Shown: positions 18,748-28,101, numbered from the stretch's first letter. The stretch: 64,000 bases of DNA from Methanothrix soehngenii GP6 (GCF_000204415.1 NC_015416.1:1798001-1862000), one strand, 5' to 3'. Translations and numbers: made by a program. The notes: generated by a model from the letters alone, not told the origin.

Positions 18748-18918
18748 ATGCTAAAAAGTAATGAAAATATCGGATCAAGCAGATCAGTCCGCTCAGAGAT
18801 AAGGTACTTCGACGACGAACTCAATCCTGTCTCCAGGGATAAAGCCACCTGGGCAGTCTTCCGAGAGGTGGATGATAAAGGAAACCTCCTCTTCGAAGCG
18901 CAGGGATTCATCGACTAG
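18748..18918 (+). CDS. Small acidic protein, 56 residues
   Basis: A short frame from ATG 18748 to TAG 18916-18918. The product starts MLKSNENIGSSRSVRSEIRY, has FDDELNPVSRDKATWAVFRE in the middle and ends in LLFEAQGFID. The balanced, hydrophilic composition and the alternation of charged and aromatic residues look like a genuine small soluble protein; no family is recognised. A TATA-like tract (GGTATAATATTATATC) lies just upstream. Confidence 0.5.
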   Translation: MLKSNENIGSSRSVRSEIRYFDDELNPVSRDKATWAVFREVDDKGNLLFEAQGFID

Positions 18919-19195
18919 CCCTGCAGGGGGAGCTTCTGATCCAAAATGCAATTATTAATAAAAAAGCTAATTTTTCATAATATCTTTCAATCTCATTAGC
19001 CAACTTATCATTTTCAGACCTAATGTGAATTGGGCAAAGGATTTATTAACCAAATCCCAATAGCATAGATGTATGTATGATCTATCAATAAAACTGAGCT
19101 ATTTAATATTATAAAGTGTCATCTAATGGCATCAGACCTGCTAGTCAGTGATTGAGATGGTTTCCGATCGGGGTAAAGGAGGTTAAGAGACGATT
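18919..19195. other. Intergenic region upstream of the methyltransferase
   Basis: AT-rich sequence without coding potential. A strong AAAGGAGG (about 19173-19180) lies 15-20 bp before the methyltransferase ATG and a TATA-like tract around 19100-19115 could be the promoter. Confidence 0.35.
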
Positions 19196-19966
19196 ATGGA
19201 TGCAAAGGAGAGCATTTCGCAATACTGGGATTGGAGAAGCCGGAGCTATACCAACGGCAGTCATGGATTTGAAGAGGAGGAGAAGGCCGTCTGGAAGATG
19301 GAGTTAGAGCCATTCCTCCAGGGGAGGAGATACAAGAGAGTCCTGGATGTGGGGACCGGTCCCGGATTTATGGCCTTGATACTGGCGGAGATGGGGCTTG
19401 ATGTGACCGGTGTCGACATCTCCTCCGGGATGATAGAAAAAGCGAGGCAGAACGCCCAATCGATGGGCTTGCAGGTGGACTTTCGCCATGCAGATGGCGA
19501 GCAGCTTTCTTTCGATAGTGAGAGCTTCGACCTCCTGGTGAACAGGCACCTGCTCTGGACCCTTCCCCATCCCCTGGCGGCGGTGAGAGAATGGTCTCGG
19601 GTTCTGAAGGACGGGGGCCGCATCCTGGCCATCGACGGGGCCTGGTTTGATCCCTCTCTAAATGCCCAGATCCGCAGGGGCATATCCAGTGCTGCTGCTA
19701 AAATCTGCTCGAGGAAGGCCCCATCTCTTAAATCCAAATTCCTAGACCACTACCAATCGATAAAAAAGGAGCTCCCACTCTTCAGCCAATCCAAACCGGA
19801 GAGGATCTGCAATGTCTTCGAAGAGGCGGGCCTTTTCAATGTCTCATTCAGGCATCTGGAAGAGGTGCAGAAGCTCCAGAATAAAAGGGGCTCTGTCTTG
19901 AGCAGATTGGAGTATCATGAGCCCACATTTGTGGTGGTGGGCGATGTGGCCAAGAGAGTCCGATGA
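19196..19966 (+). CDS. SAM-dependent methyltransferase (type 11), copy 1
   Basis: A 256-residue class I methyltransferase. The SAM-binding motif I VLDVGTGPGF is at about residues 49-58, motif II acidic residue in VTGVDISSGM, and the post-motif block FDLLVNRHLLWTLPHP is typical of Methyltransf_11 proteins. Substrate is unknown. It precedes a dockerin/binding-protein gene and a second, related methyltransferase, which suggests action on a small molecule handled by that binding protein, for example a metallophore or tetrapyrrole. That link is inference from context. Confidence 0.85.
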   Translation: MDAKESISQYWDWRSRSYTNGSHGFEEEEKAVWKMELEPFLQGRRYKRVLDVGTGPGFMALILAEMGLDVTGVDISSGMIEKARQNAQSMGLQVDFRHADGEQLSFDSESFDLLVNRHLLWTLPHPLAAVREWSRVLKDGGRILAIDGAWFDPSLNAQIRRGISSAAAKICSRKAPSLKSKFLDHYQSIKKELPLFSQSKPERICNVFEEAGLFNVSFRHLEEVQKLQNKRGSVLSRLEYHEPTFVVVGDVAKRVR

Positions 19967-20180
19967 TGCGCTTCATTGTCCTTGCCTCACCATTTCCTTT
20001 TATCCCTATCTGCAACCAGAGTAGAGAATCAATGCCTTTCGACTCAAAAAAGGGGATCCAATGGGAAAGGATGGCTCTTAAAGCCCTAAAAATTCATCAC
20101 AGTATTTATTAACTCGATGTATTATCGTATGAAAAAGTGACTGCTGAATTCATGTATTATCCCGTGCGAGGTATAAAATA
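19967..20180. other. Intergenic promoter region
   Basis: AT-rich region of about 210 bases carrying the likely promoter of the dockerin/binding-protein gene. A GAGGT ribosome-binding site lies 8 bp before its ATG. Confidence 0.35.
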
Positions 20181-21491
20181 ATGGAGCCGAACCGCTTAAT
20201 TTGGATTTTGATCTATGCTCTCGTGATATTATCTCCTACTAATGCTGCTGATTTCGTCCTGGAGATCTATGGCAATGCCAATATGGATGAGCATCTGGAC
20301 CAGGCCGACCTGGACTATATCAGGGATATCGCAGCGGGCAAAACCGAGCCCACCAAGCTTGCCGATGCAAACTATGACGGCGATGTTGATGAAGAGGATA
20401 TAGAGCAGGTCCAAGCCATACTGGATGGCAGAGAGACTCGGATCACCTATATAGACATCCTGGGTGAGGCAGAGACGTTGAATAAGCCCATAAAGCGCCT
20501 GGTGAATATGGGTTACAATGGGGTGGAGATGACCAGAATCCTGGGTGCAGAAGACCTCCTTGTAGCCTATGGTGCAGATAGATCGGCGCATAAGACATAT
20601 CTTCCAGAACTATCCGACCTTCCTTCAGTCTCTCCAGACGAAGGAGCCCAAGCCGAAAATGCTGACTTTGAGAGGATAATTATGCTGAAGACCGATGCTC
20701 TCCAGACCAATATAGAGAGAGGATCTTCTTCAACCGCGGGCCGGGCACAGAAGGATATATTCAAGAAAAACCTCCCCGATGTACCTCTGATCTCTCTCAA
20801 TATGCGTGAGCTTGATGTTCTGGTGAAGAACGTCCGCACCTACGGTTACCTTATAGATCATGAGAAAGAGGCAGAGCAGTTCATAAAATGGTATACTGAA
20901 TACTACAACCTGTTTGAAAGCCGGACCAAAGACATTCCTGAGGAAGAGAGGCCAACGGCGTTCTTCGAGTACGCATCCGAGCCCTATAATTGTTATGCTT
21001 CAGGCAGCAATCTGGGCCAGGTTCTGGTCTTAGCCGGGGGGAAAAACATCATCGATGGGGCAGTGGGTCCAGATGATCCTCAGTACAAAGGCATGATCGC
21101 TGCGGATCCAGAGTTCATCGTCAAAGAAAACCCCAAATATATTTTTGAGGCAGTGGCAAGCTGGGGCGATGGCGGATATGAGACAGATGATCTCTCCAAG
21201 ATGACCGCCTCAAGAGATCAAGTCCTAAATCGAAGTGAGCTGGTTAATGTCGATGCGGTAAAGGAGAATCAGGTATACTGTCTGGACTACTTCCTGCTCA
21301 TCGGCGCGGGGAACAACATCATAGGCACTGCATACCTGGCCAAGCTCTTTTACCCCGATCTATTCGAGGATATAGATCCCGTGGCCATACATCAGGAATA
21401 TGTGGACCGTTTCTGCCGCATAGACTTCAATGTCGAAGAAAAGGGTGCATTCCTCTATCCTCCGTATGATCGCTGGCCGGTGGAGGCCTGA
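20181..21491 (+). CDS. Dockerin-repeat / BtuF-FepB-like substrate-binding protein 4
   Basis: A 436-residue secreted protein: signal peptide MEPNRLIWILIYALVILSPT, then two dockerin repeats (GNANMDEHLDQADLDYI, slightly degenerate at the Gly; LADANYDGDVDEEDIEQ) and a PF01497-type domain with KPIKRLVNMGYNGVEMTRIL, FIVKENPKYIFE and the tail HQEYVDRFCRIDFNVEEKG. It resembles the IS-split gene at 30062-32645 (shared YIDI/FIDI-GEAET linker). Its neighbours are two methyltransferases and an MFS transporter on the same strand, an arrangement that hints at uptake and modification of one small molecule. Confidence 0.87.
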   Translation: MEPNRLIWILIYALVILSPTNAADFVLEIYGNANMDEHLDQADLDYIRDIAAGKTEPTKLADANYDGDVDEEDIEQVQAILDGRETRITYIDILGEAETLNKPIKRLVNMGYNGVEMTRILGAEDLLVAYGADRSAHKTYLPELSDLPSVSPDEGAQAENADFERIIMLKTDALQTNIERGSSSTAGRAQKDIFKKNLPDVPLISLNMRELDVLVKNVRTYGYLIDHEKEAEQFIKWYTEYYNLFESRTKDIPEEERPTAFFEYASEPYNCYASGSNLGQVLVLAGGKNIIDGAVGPDDPQYKGMIAADPEFIVKENPKYIFEAVASWGDGGYETDDLSKMTASRDQVLNRSELVNVDAVKENQVYCLDYFLLIGAGNNIIGTAYLAKLFYPDLFEDIDPVAIHQEYVDRFCRIDFNVEEKGAFLYPPYDRWPVEA

Positions 21492-21539
21492 GGATATGAT
21501 AGTCTTGCCGCTTTCGATCTACCTTTCCAGGAGCCGGGG

Positions 21540-22280
21540 ATGAAAGAGAGGATAACCAGACACTGGGACGGGAGGGCAAAGGCCTACGATGAGAACGTCA
21601 GGCAGGTCATATACTCCTCCAGGGAGAGGCGCATATGGCAGAAGATCTTCAGCGTAGCTATAGGCAGCGCCCCCCTCCGGATTCTTGACGTGGGCACGGG
21701 ACCGGGAATTGTGTCCAATCTTCTCTCCGAGCTGGGTCATGATGTCACAGGCATTGATGCCTCGGAGGGAATGCTGAAGAAGGCCCAGTCGAACTCGGAA
21801 GCTCTGCGCAATCCAATGCATCTAATCCAGGGAGATGGCGAAGTTCTGCCCTTTGATGATAGCTCCTTCGATGCTGTGGTCAACAGGTATGTTCTCTGGA
21901 CCCTTCCCCAGCCGGAAAAGGCAATTGCTGAATGGCAGAGGGTTCTGCGGCCGGGCGGGAGGCTGGTGATCGTAGATGGCACCTGGTTTGATGAAAGAGA
22001 TAGGACGGCATGCAGGCAGCTGTGGCGCAGTCTCTCTCTGATCCTGATCATGCTCACCGAGAGGAGGATGCCATGCTACCAGGAGATGGATAAAACGATA
22101 AAAAGGGACCTGTGGTCCTGCAATATGAAGCGGCCTGACCATGATATAGAGATGCTCACCAGACTCGGTTTCAGGGATGTTCAGCTTAGAGATAACCTCA
22201 ACCGAAAGCTGCTATTAACCCTCAACCATCTGAAGCATGGATACGGCGGCAGGCAGTTCCTGGTCACCGGGGTTAAGTGA
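21540..22280 (+). CDS. SAM-dependent methyltransferase (type 11), copy 2
   Basis: A 246-residue paralogue of the methyltransferase at 19196. Motif I is ILDVGTGPGI at about residues 48-57, motif II is VTGIDASEGM, and FDAVVNRYVLWTLPQP matches the copy-1 block. GGAG lies shortly before the ATG. It starts 48 bp after the dockerin/binding-protein stop and 32 bp before the MFS gene, so the three are probably one operon. Having two related methyltransferases around one binding protein suggests two methylations on one scaffold or a duplicated specificity. Confidence 0.85.
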   Translation: MKERITRHWDGRAKAYDENVRQVIYSSRERRIWQKIFSVAIGSAPLRILDVGTGPGIVSNLLSELGHDVTGIDASEGMLKKAQSNSEALRNPMHLIQGDGEVLPFDDSSFDAVVNRYVLWTLPQPEKAIAEWQRVLRPGGRLVIVDGTWFDERDRTACRQLWRSLSLILIMLTERRMPCYQEMDKTIKRDLWSCNMKRPDHDIEMLTRLGFRDVQLRDNLNRKLLLTLNHLKHGYGGRQFLVTGVK

Positions 22281-22312
22281 AGCCTCAGCTTTTTTTGCCA
22301 GAATAAGCTATC

Positions 22313-23581
22313 ATGTCATTTGATCTTCTTCTGATGAATTTGCTCCTGGCAGGCAATGGCTATGCCTCCAAGCTAAGGCGCTTCAGCCCCAATGCGAGAA
22401 AGTATCTGCTCTTCGTCTTCCTGACCACTCTAAATGCGGGGATATATGGGGTCATATTCAATCTCTACATCCTGCGACTGGGCTTCGGAGAGGATTTTCT
22501 GGGGCTGATCCTATCTATCTCCGCCACCTCCATGGGACTCTTTTCCATACCTGCAGCCTTTGTCTGTGATCGCCTGGGCAGAAAGAGGACGTTGCTTCTC
22601 TCTTCAGTTCTCAGCGCTATATCGCTCTTCTTTCTCTATAATACCACAACACCGGAGCTATTGGTGCTATTCAGCCTGGCATCCGGGATGGCATCCGCCC
22701 TGGGCCTGGTGACCGGATCGACCTTCCTCCTGGAAAACTCGACCAAAGAAGAGAGGATGTATCTCTTCTCCATGTCCTCGCTCATCTACACCTTTTCCCT
22801 CCTATCAGGAAACATGTTGGGCGGATTTCTGCCCGATATCCTGGCAGATCTCATCTCTGCCCAGTCTGGCAGCGCCATATCCTATCGGCTAACTCTCTAT
22901 GTGTCATTGGTTGCCACTGTGGCATCGCTGCTGCCCCTGGCATATGTCGCGGAGAAGAATTCGGAAGAGAATAATGACATCAGAGGCCAGCTTCACATCT
23001 ATCGATCCATATTCAAGTCCAAGGTCATCAGACAAATGACCCTATTTTATTGCCTTTATGGGATAGGATGGGGCACATCCCTTCCCTATTTCAATGTATA
23101 CTTTGATACGGTTCTCGGTGCCAGTGCCAACCAGATCGGCATCATCTTCTCCGTCTCGCAGGTCTTCATGATTCTCGGATATTTTCTAGTCCCCGTTCTC
23201 ACCGAAAGGACGGGGAAGGTCCGGCTGGTCGCCATTGTGCAGATCTTATCGATACCATTTTTGCTGATGTTTGTCCTCACCAATAACCTGCTCATTGCCG
23301 TGGTTGGATTTGTGATGAGATATATGATCATGAATATGGCAAATCCCATCCTGAATAGCTTCAAGCTGGAGATCGTTCAGCCTGAGGAGAGGTCGATGAT
23401 AAACAGCATAATGTGGATGGCCTGCTACACCTTTGTAGGAATTGGAAACTATGTCGGCGGCCTTATGATGGCTAAAGGCGATAGCCGCATGCCTTTTATG
23501 GTCACTGGCTTGTTCTATGCGGCAACAGCTGTATTTTATTATATATGCTTTAATAAGCTGGAAGAAATTATAAAGACATGA
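22313..23581 (+). CDS. MFS transporter
   Basis: A 422-residue integral membrane protein with about 12 helices. The MFS signature between helices 2 and 3 is CDRLGRKRTLLLSS. The two halves are joined by a hydrophilic loop near AEKNSEENNDIRGQ. The substrate is not identifiable; by context it may export or import the small molecule processed by the neighbouring methyltransferases. A truncated relative of this gene is found at 27251-27449 on the other strand. Confidence 0.85.
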   Translation: MSFDLLLMNLLLAGNGYASKLRRFSPNARKYLLFVFLTTLNAGIYGVIFNLYILRLGFGEDFLGLILSISATSMGLFSIPAAFVCDRLGRKRTLLLSSVLSAISLFFLYNTTTPELLVLFSLASGMASALGLVTGSTFLLENSTKEERMYLFSMSSLIYTFSLLSGNMLGGFLPDILADLISAQSGSAISYRLTLYVSLVATVASLLPLAYVAEKNSEENNDIRGQLHIYRSIFKSKVIRQMTLFYCLYGIGWGTSLPYFNVYFDTVLGASANQIGIIFSVSQVFMILGYFLVPVLTERTGKVRLVAIVQILSIPFLLMFVLTNNLLIAVVGFVMRYMIMNMANPILNSFKLEIVQPEERSMINSIMWMACYTFVGIGNYVGGLMMAKGDSRMPFMVTGLFYAATAVFYYICFNKLEEIIKT

Positions 23582-23829
23582 CGCATCCCATCGCAAAAGA
23601 GTTGGACATAAATATTACTTATATTAGAATTGATCTTATTTAATGCTATAATACCGAAATCCTTATTTAATATATACACCCATCCAGAAAGCTTAATCAC
23701 ATGAATGCTGTGAGGTGGCCAGAAAAGCGGCTCATTGATCAGCATATTCGATATTCACATGAGTGGCTTACAGAGGTATTGCAGCACTAAAAAAAGAGCA
23801 CCAATTGAAGAATATGGTTGGAATTAGAA
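23582..23829. other. Intergenic region
   Basis: AT-rich, with a TATA-like stretch (TTTAATATATACACCC at about 23667-23682). No coding feature is seen. Confidence 0.3.
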
Positions 23830-25404
23830 ATGATGAATTATGGGCATTCTATGAGCAGAGGGCCTCAATTCTCGAAGAGAATAATCCAGAGGGCAGCAAT
23901 CGTTGAAGTTGCCCTATTCCTGGTCAGCCTCTTCGTGGGCATCTCTGCAGCAGATGATGAAACGCTGAAGGTGGCATCGCCCTGGGAGCCAAAATCGCTT
24001 GATCCCATTGTATATCAATTGAGCGTGGACGTTTCTGAGCCGCTTCTGAGTGTGGACTCAGAGGGAAAACTATCGCCAATGCTTGCCCAGTCATGGGATG
24101 TATCCGAGGACGGCAGAACATGGACATTTCACTTAAGAGAAGGAGTCAGCTTCCATGATGGAACGCCTTTTAATGCAGAAGCTGCGAAGCTGAGCTTGGA
24201 GAGGACCTTCAGAAGATCGGCAGAATATTCTTCCATCAAGGCATTTCCAGTGGAGTCAGTCACAGCGCCTGATGAGTACACCCTGGTGATAACCACCAGC
24301 AGGCCATTTGCTCCCCTGGCAGGATACCTGAGCAAGGATGCAACTGAGATACTGGCGGCATCATCTTTCGACAGCAATGATGAGGTCGTAGAGCCCATAG
24401 GCACCGGCCCCTTCAAGTTCGACTCCTGGGTGCCAAAGGAGAGCATGACAGGTGTTCGATTTGAAGACTATTGGGGCTCCAAAGCAAAGGTGGAGAAGGT
24501 GGTATTTTCAAACGTCCCTGAAGAGAAGACCAGGGAGAGCATGCTGAGAGCAGGCGAGGTGGACATAATTGGCACTATCTCTCCTGCTCTTGCCAAGAAG
24601 CTGGCCGAGGACTCCAGCTTCAAAGTCTACGAGCAAGAGGAGATGGGCAGAGTACGCCATCTACTGCTGAATGTAGCTAATCCGCCCCTGGATGATGTTC
24701 TGGTGCGTCAAGCGATAAGCATGGCAATAGACCGCGATCTGATCTGCGATTCCCTCCTGGAGGGCATGGATCAGACGGCATCAGCTCCTTTCTCATCCAA
24801 TCTCTACTGGTCAAACGATAACCTCGAAACCCCATCATATGACCCAGAGGAGGCAATTGCACTCCTGGAAGAGGCCGGCTGGTCGGACAGCGATAACGAT
24901 GGCATCATGGATAAGGATGGGGAGGATCTCAAATTATCTCTGTTCACCTATCCGAGCAGGCCGGAGCTTCCAAGCATTGCAGAGGCGTTGAAAGATCAGC
25001 TGGGCCAGGTGGGAATCGATATAGAGATCACCATTCTCGATGACTCTGCAGTGAGAGAACAGGCCAAAGGAGGGAAGGTGGACATCTATCTGGTCTCCGT
25101 CAATACTCTCCTCAATAGAGACCCGGACACATGGGCCAGCTATTTTACTACGGAATCGTATTACTACGACTGCATGAACTATGCCCCTGATGATGTGGCC
25201 GACCTCATCGAAAAAGGAAGGGAGACCATGGACCAGGAGGCGAGAAAGGAGATCTACGACCAGCTTCAAGAGAGGATACTGAAGGATGTTCCTGTGGTTT
25301 ATCTGACCTACTACACGGGCATTTCCGCCTCAAGCTCCGATATACAGGACTATGAGCTGAGCCTGATCGGCAGGCATCACCTGGAGAATGCCTACAAAGC
25401 CTGA
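23830..25404 (+). CDS. Family 5 extracellular solute-binding protein (NikA/DppA-like)
   Basis: A secreted 524-residue protein. After a positively charged start and a hydrophobic segment (VEVALFLVSLFVGISA), the mature protein reads DETLKVASPWEPKSLDP, the SBP_bac_5 beginning, and has LREGVSFHDGTPFNAEAAKL, the family signature, at about residues 105-125. An acidic loop (DSDNDGIMDKDGEDL) is seen near 365-380, a feature of several archaeal and Bacillus members. NikA-type proteins bind nickel chelates, others peptides. TTG 23818, ATG 23833 or ATG 23851 are possible starts. It is followed by two matching permeases. Confidence 0.85.
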   Translation: MMNYGHSMSRGPQFSKRIIQRAAIVEVALFLVSLFVGISAADDETLKVASPWEPKSLDPIVYQLSVDVSEPLLSVDSEGKLSPMLAQSWDVSEDGRTWTFHLREGVSFHDGTPFNAEAAKLSLERTFRRSAEYSSIKAFPVESVTAPDEYTLVITTSRPFAPLAGYLSKDATEILAASSFDSNDEVVEPIGTGPFKFDSWVPKESMTGVRFEDYWGSKAKVEKVVFSNVPEEKTRESMLRAGEVDIIGTISPALAKKLAEDSSFKVYEQEEMGRVRHLLLNVANPPLDDVLVRQAISMAIDRDLICDSLLEGMDQTASAPFSSNLYWSNDNLETPSYDPEEAIALLEEAGWSDSDNDGIMDKDGEDLKLSLFTYPSRPELPSIAEALKDQLGQVGIDIEITILDDSAVREQAKGGKVDIYLVSVNTLLNRDPDTWASYFTTESYYYDCMNYAPDDVADLIEKGRETMDQEARKEIYDQLQERILKDVPVVYLTYYTGISASSSDIQDYELSLIGRHHLENAYKA

Positions 25405-25454
25405 ATGAAAAGAGGGAGTGCGAGAGGAACAAGAGCGAGGGACGGGAGCAGGAC

Positions 25455-26402
25455 ATGTACGGGCTCATCCTGAGGCGGATTGCCGCTGCCATTCTGACCA
25501 TATCCGTTCTCACCGTATTTGTCTTCGCCCTCCTCTATCTCTTCCCTGGAGATCCTGCGGAGCGAATACTGCAGACCAGGATGAACGGTGAGCTTCCCAC
25601 TTCCCGTGATACAGTGGAGGTACTGAAAAAGGAGATGGGGCTGGATGCACCTCCATATCAGCTATACCTGAGCTGGGCCAGCGGGGTGTTGCATGGCGAT
25701 CTGGGCTACTCTTACGTCACCAGAAGGCCGGTCATAACCATTCTCAGTGAGTCCCTCCGGGCGACCGGCGAGCTGGTGATGATCTCCATGCTGATAGTCA
25801 TGTTCTTTGGGCTTGCTCTGGGCTTTCTAGCCGCCTGGAAGGAGGATTCGTGGATCGATGATATGCTCAGCTATCTTGCCATTCTGGGCATCTCCGTGCC
25901 CGGATATGTCACAGCCTTCGTCTTAATCCTCATATTTGCCATAGGCCTGCATCTGCTTCCCGTGGCGGGACGAAGCGGGCTATATTCCATGCTCATGCCT
26001 GCAGCATCGCTCTCCTTTGGAGGGGCAGCGATGCTTATGCGCATGACCCGATACGATATCCTGGAAGAGTCAAGGCAAGACTACGTCCTGGCAGCGAAAG
26101 CGAAAGGCCTGGGCGAAGCACGGGTGTTTTTCGGGCATATATTCAGGAATTCCCTCCCCCCGTTGGTCACTTACCTCGGGCTGGAGTTGGGAGGCCTATT
26201 CGGCGGGGCGGTGATTGTGGAGAACATTTTTGCCTGGCCGGGAATCGGCCGGCTCCTGGTGGACTCGGTCCAGTCAGGAGACGTCCCATTGGTTCAGGCC
26301 AGCGTCCTCTTAATCGGGGTGATATTCATCCTCATAAATATCATCGTCGATCTGCTCTATACCTATATCGACCCCAGAATAGATCCGGAGGGCGTTTTAT
26401 AG
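25455..26402 (+). CDS. ABC permease, NikB/DppB-like
   Basis: A 315-residue membrane protein with about six helices: MYGLILRRIAAAILTISVLT start, then the DppB/NikB block DAPPYQLYLSWASGVLHGDL. The EAA loop is in DYVLAAKAKGLGEARVFFGH. GGGAGCAGGAC precedes the ATG. It forms a heterodimeric channel with the next gene. In this window no ATPase for the pair is present. Confidence 0.88.
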   Translation: MYGLILRRIAAAILTISVLTVFVFALLYLFPGDPAERILQTRMNGELPTSRDTVEVLKKEMGLDAPPYQLYLSWASGVLHGDLGYSYVTRRPVITILSESLRATGELVMISMLIVMFFGLALGFLAAWKEDSWIDDMLSYLAILGISVPGYVTAFVLILIFAIGLHLLPVAGRSGLYSMLMPAASLSFGGAAMLMRMTRYDILEESRQDYVLAAKAKGLGEARVFFGHIFRNSLPPLVTYLGLELGGLFGGAVIVENIFAWPGIGRLLVDSVQSGDVPLVQASVLLIGVIFILINIIVDLLYTYIDPRIDPEGVL

Positions 26403-26404
26403 GC

Positions 26405-27259
26405 ATGGCCCAGCGAGATCTCCTGAAAGAGGGTATCCTTGGAAACAAGAAGATACTCATAGGCTCTGCGATCATTGGGACGGTACTGATCATAGCTCTT
26501 TTTGCACCACTGATCGCCCCTCATGATCCCGAAGCGATAGATCTGAGAAACAGGATCGCTCCCTGGACGCTTGAGCATCCTCTCGGAACCGATTACATGG
26601 GCCGATGTCTCTTGAGCATGCTAGTGTATGGGCTGAGGCTCTCTCTCTTCATCGCTGCTGTGGTCCTCTTGATAAGAGTGGCATTGGGCACTGCTCTGGG
26701 GATGATGGCCGGATACTTCGGAGGCACTGCCGACCGGCTGATCTGCAGGATCATCGACTTCGAGCTCGTCTTCCCGGACATCGTCCTCGCCCTGGTGCTG
26801 GTCGGAACCCTGGGGCCGGGAGTGCCAAACCTGATATTGGCGTTGTCCATAGTTGGCTGGTCGAAGTACGCCAGAGTCATACGCAGCACTGTGATCTCAG
26901 TCAAGGAGAAGGGATTCGTCGAGAGCGCCCGAGCACTGGGTGCAAGCGAGAGCTACATCATGGGAAGACATATACTGCCCAACACCATCGCTCCCCTGAT
27001 ACCGATGATCACCTTAGGGCTTGGTGGCCTTCTTCTCAGCGTGAGCGGATTGAGCTTCATCGGTCTGGGGGTGGAGGCGGGAACCCCCGAGCTGGGGATG
27101 ATGATCAAGAACGGATTTGGCGTCTTCCCAGGCCACCCCCATCTGGTTCTTGTACCCTCTGCATTGATAATCGTCTGCGTGACCGGTTTTACCCTTATCG
27201 GTGATGGCCTGCGTGATCAGCTGGACCCAAGAAAAGGCAATCCATTCAATCTATCCTAG
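26405..27259 (+). CDS. ABC permease, NikC/DppC-like
   Basis: A 284-residue membrane protein starting 3 bp after the NikB-like gene. Family blocks are HDPEAIDLRNRIAPWTLEHP, GTDYMGRCLLSMLVYGLRLS, and the EAA loop SARALGASESYIMGRHILPN. The C-terminus is normal (GDGLRDQLDPRKG). The operon ends here: the two ATPase genes usually found next in Opp/Nik operons are replaced by gene debris, so the importer must use ATPases encoded elsewhere or be incomplete. Confidence 0.88.
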   Translation: MAQRDLLKEGILGNKKILIGSAIIGTVLIIALFAPLIAPHDPEAIDLRNRIAPWTLEHPLGTDYMGRCLLSMLVYGLRLSLFIAAVVLLIRVALGTALGMMAGYFGGTADRLICRIIDFELVFPDIVLALVLVGTLGPGVPNLILALSIVGWSKYARVIRSTVISVKEKGFVESARALGASESYIMGRHILPNTIAPLIPMITLGLGGLLLSVSGLSFIGLGVEAGTPELGMMIKNGFGVFPGHPHLVLVPSALIIVCVTGFTLIGDGLRDQLDPRKGNPFNLS

Positions 27260-27449
27260 CAGCGAATTGCGGCCAAGGAATGCATAAAATAGGAATGCTG
27301 TCAGGGCATAGAGTGCGCCGGTTATCAGGAACGGCATCTGGTTATGCCCCCCGGCCATCATAATTACTCCGGCATATGTCCCTGCCCCCACAAACAGGTA
27401 GCATGCCGTCCAGGTAAGGCTGTTGATTATCGGCCTCTCCTCAGGCGGG
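27251..27449 (-). pseudogene. C-terminal fragment of an MFS transporter
   Basis: The minus strand encodes EERPIINSLTWTACYLFVGA, then YAGVIMMAGGHNQMPFLITG and a normal stop, closely matching the last 65 residues of the MFS transporter at 22313-23581 (EERSMINSIMWMACYTFVGI). The start and more than 80 percent of the gene are missing. Its stop overlaps the end of the NikC-like gene on the opposite strand. Confidence 0.8.
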
Positions 27450-27541
27450 ACGATCTCTCCAAGATGATCGCATCAAGAGATCAAGTCCTCGATCGAAGCG
27501 AACTGGCCAATGTCGATGTGGTAAAGGACAATCAGGTGTGC
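27449..27541 (+). pseudogene. Internal fragment of a dockerin/SBP gene
   Basis: About 93 bases encode DDLSKMIASRDQVLDRSE followed by LANVDVVKDNQVC, matching the region near residues 335-365 of the binding protein at 20181 (DDLSKMTASRDQVLNRSE). It directly abuts the truncated MFS gene in opposite orientation and has no beginning or end, so it is a recombination scar. Confidence 0.75.
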
Positions 27542-27609
27542 ACTCCGTGCATTCCAATATCTTTAAATATTTAGAATATAATTGTGTTTCGTATTGATAA
27601 TCAGGAGGT

Positions 27610-28077
27610 ATGCTACTGAAATGGAATGTATTAATGGTATGCATACTACTTTCTTGTATGCATGTCGTAATGTCTGTTCAAGGTAATGAGAATCAAGGTG
27701 CAGAAACAGAACTCGAACTACAAGAGAGTCAGTCTAACACTGAGGTTGTTCCTTTGCCAAATAATAGCGTCGCTTTGAATCAGTCAACATCGACACCGAT
27801 TGGTTTGGAAAGGACTGCAAGGAATAACAGTAGTCTTATTGAAAATGATACAAAATGTGAGCAAAGGACAAACTGCAGTGATCGAGAAAAAGGAGCCCTT
27901 GATGATGAAGTTAGTTGGCACATAATATCCTGTGCCACTATATATTCAGGTACATGCCAATATTCCAATAACTGTTATGTTGATGGGCATTGTCCCAATT
28001 GTTTTAGCTATTCAAGCTCGCATGTATGCTGTTTGTATGGACATTGGGATAGCTCAGGTTTGCATTGTTATGCTTAG
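27610..28077 (+). CDS. Secreted cysteine-rich protein, 155 residues
   Basis: A signal peptide (MLLKWNVLMVCILLSCMHVV) is followed by an Asn/Ser/Thr/Glu-rich linker with several potential N-glycosylation sites (NNS, NQS, NNSS, NDT, NCS) and a compact C-terminal domain of about 50 residues with eight cysteines (SCATIYSGTCQYSNNC, then HCPNCF, VCCLYGH and HCYA). No family is recognised. AGGAGG lies only 1 bp before the ATG, an unusual spacing, so a CTG at 27616 might be the real start. The next gene, 24 bp downstream, encodes a secreted beta-helix protein. Confidence 0.6.
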   Translation: MLLKWNVLMVCILLSCMHVVMSVQGNENQGAETELELQESQSNTEVVPLPNNSVALNQSTSTPIGLERTARNNSSLIENDTKCEQRTNCSDREKGALDDEVSWHIISCATIYSGTCQYSNNCYVDGHCPNCFSYSSSHVCCLYGHWDSSGLHCYA

Positions 28078-28101
28078 TTACCTGCTAGGAGGAAATCAGT
28101 T

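Noticed and set aside
27344-27574. A 76-codon plus-strand frame
   Set aside because: Its first half is antisense to an MFS fragment and its second half is an SBP fragment, so it is an accidental chimera.
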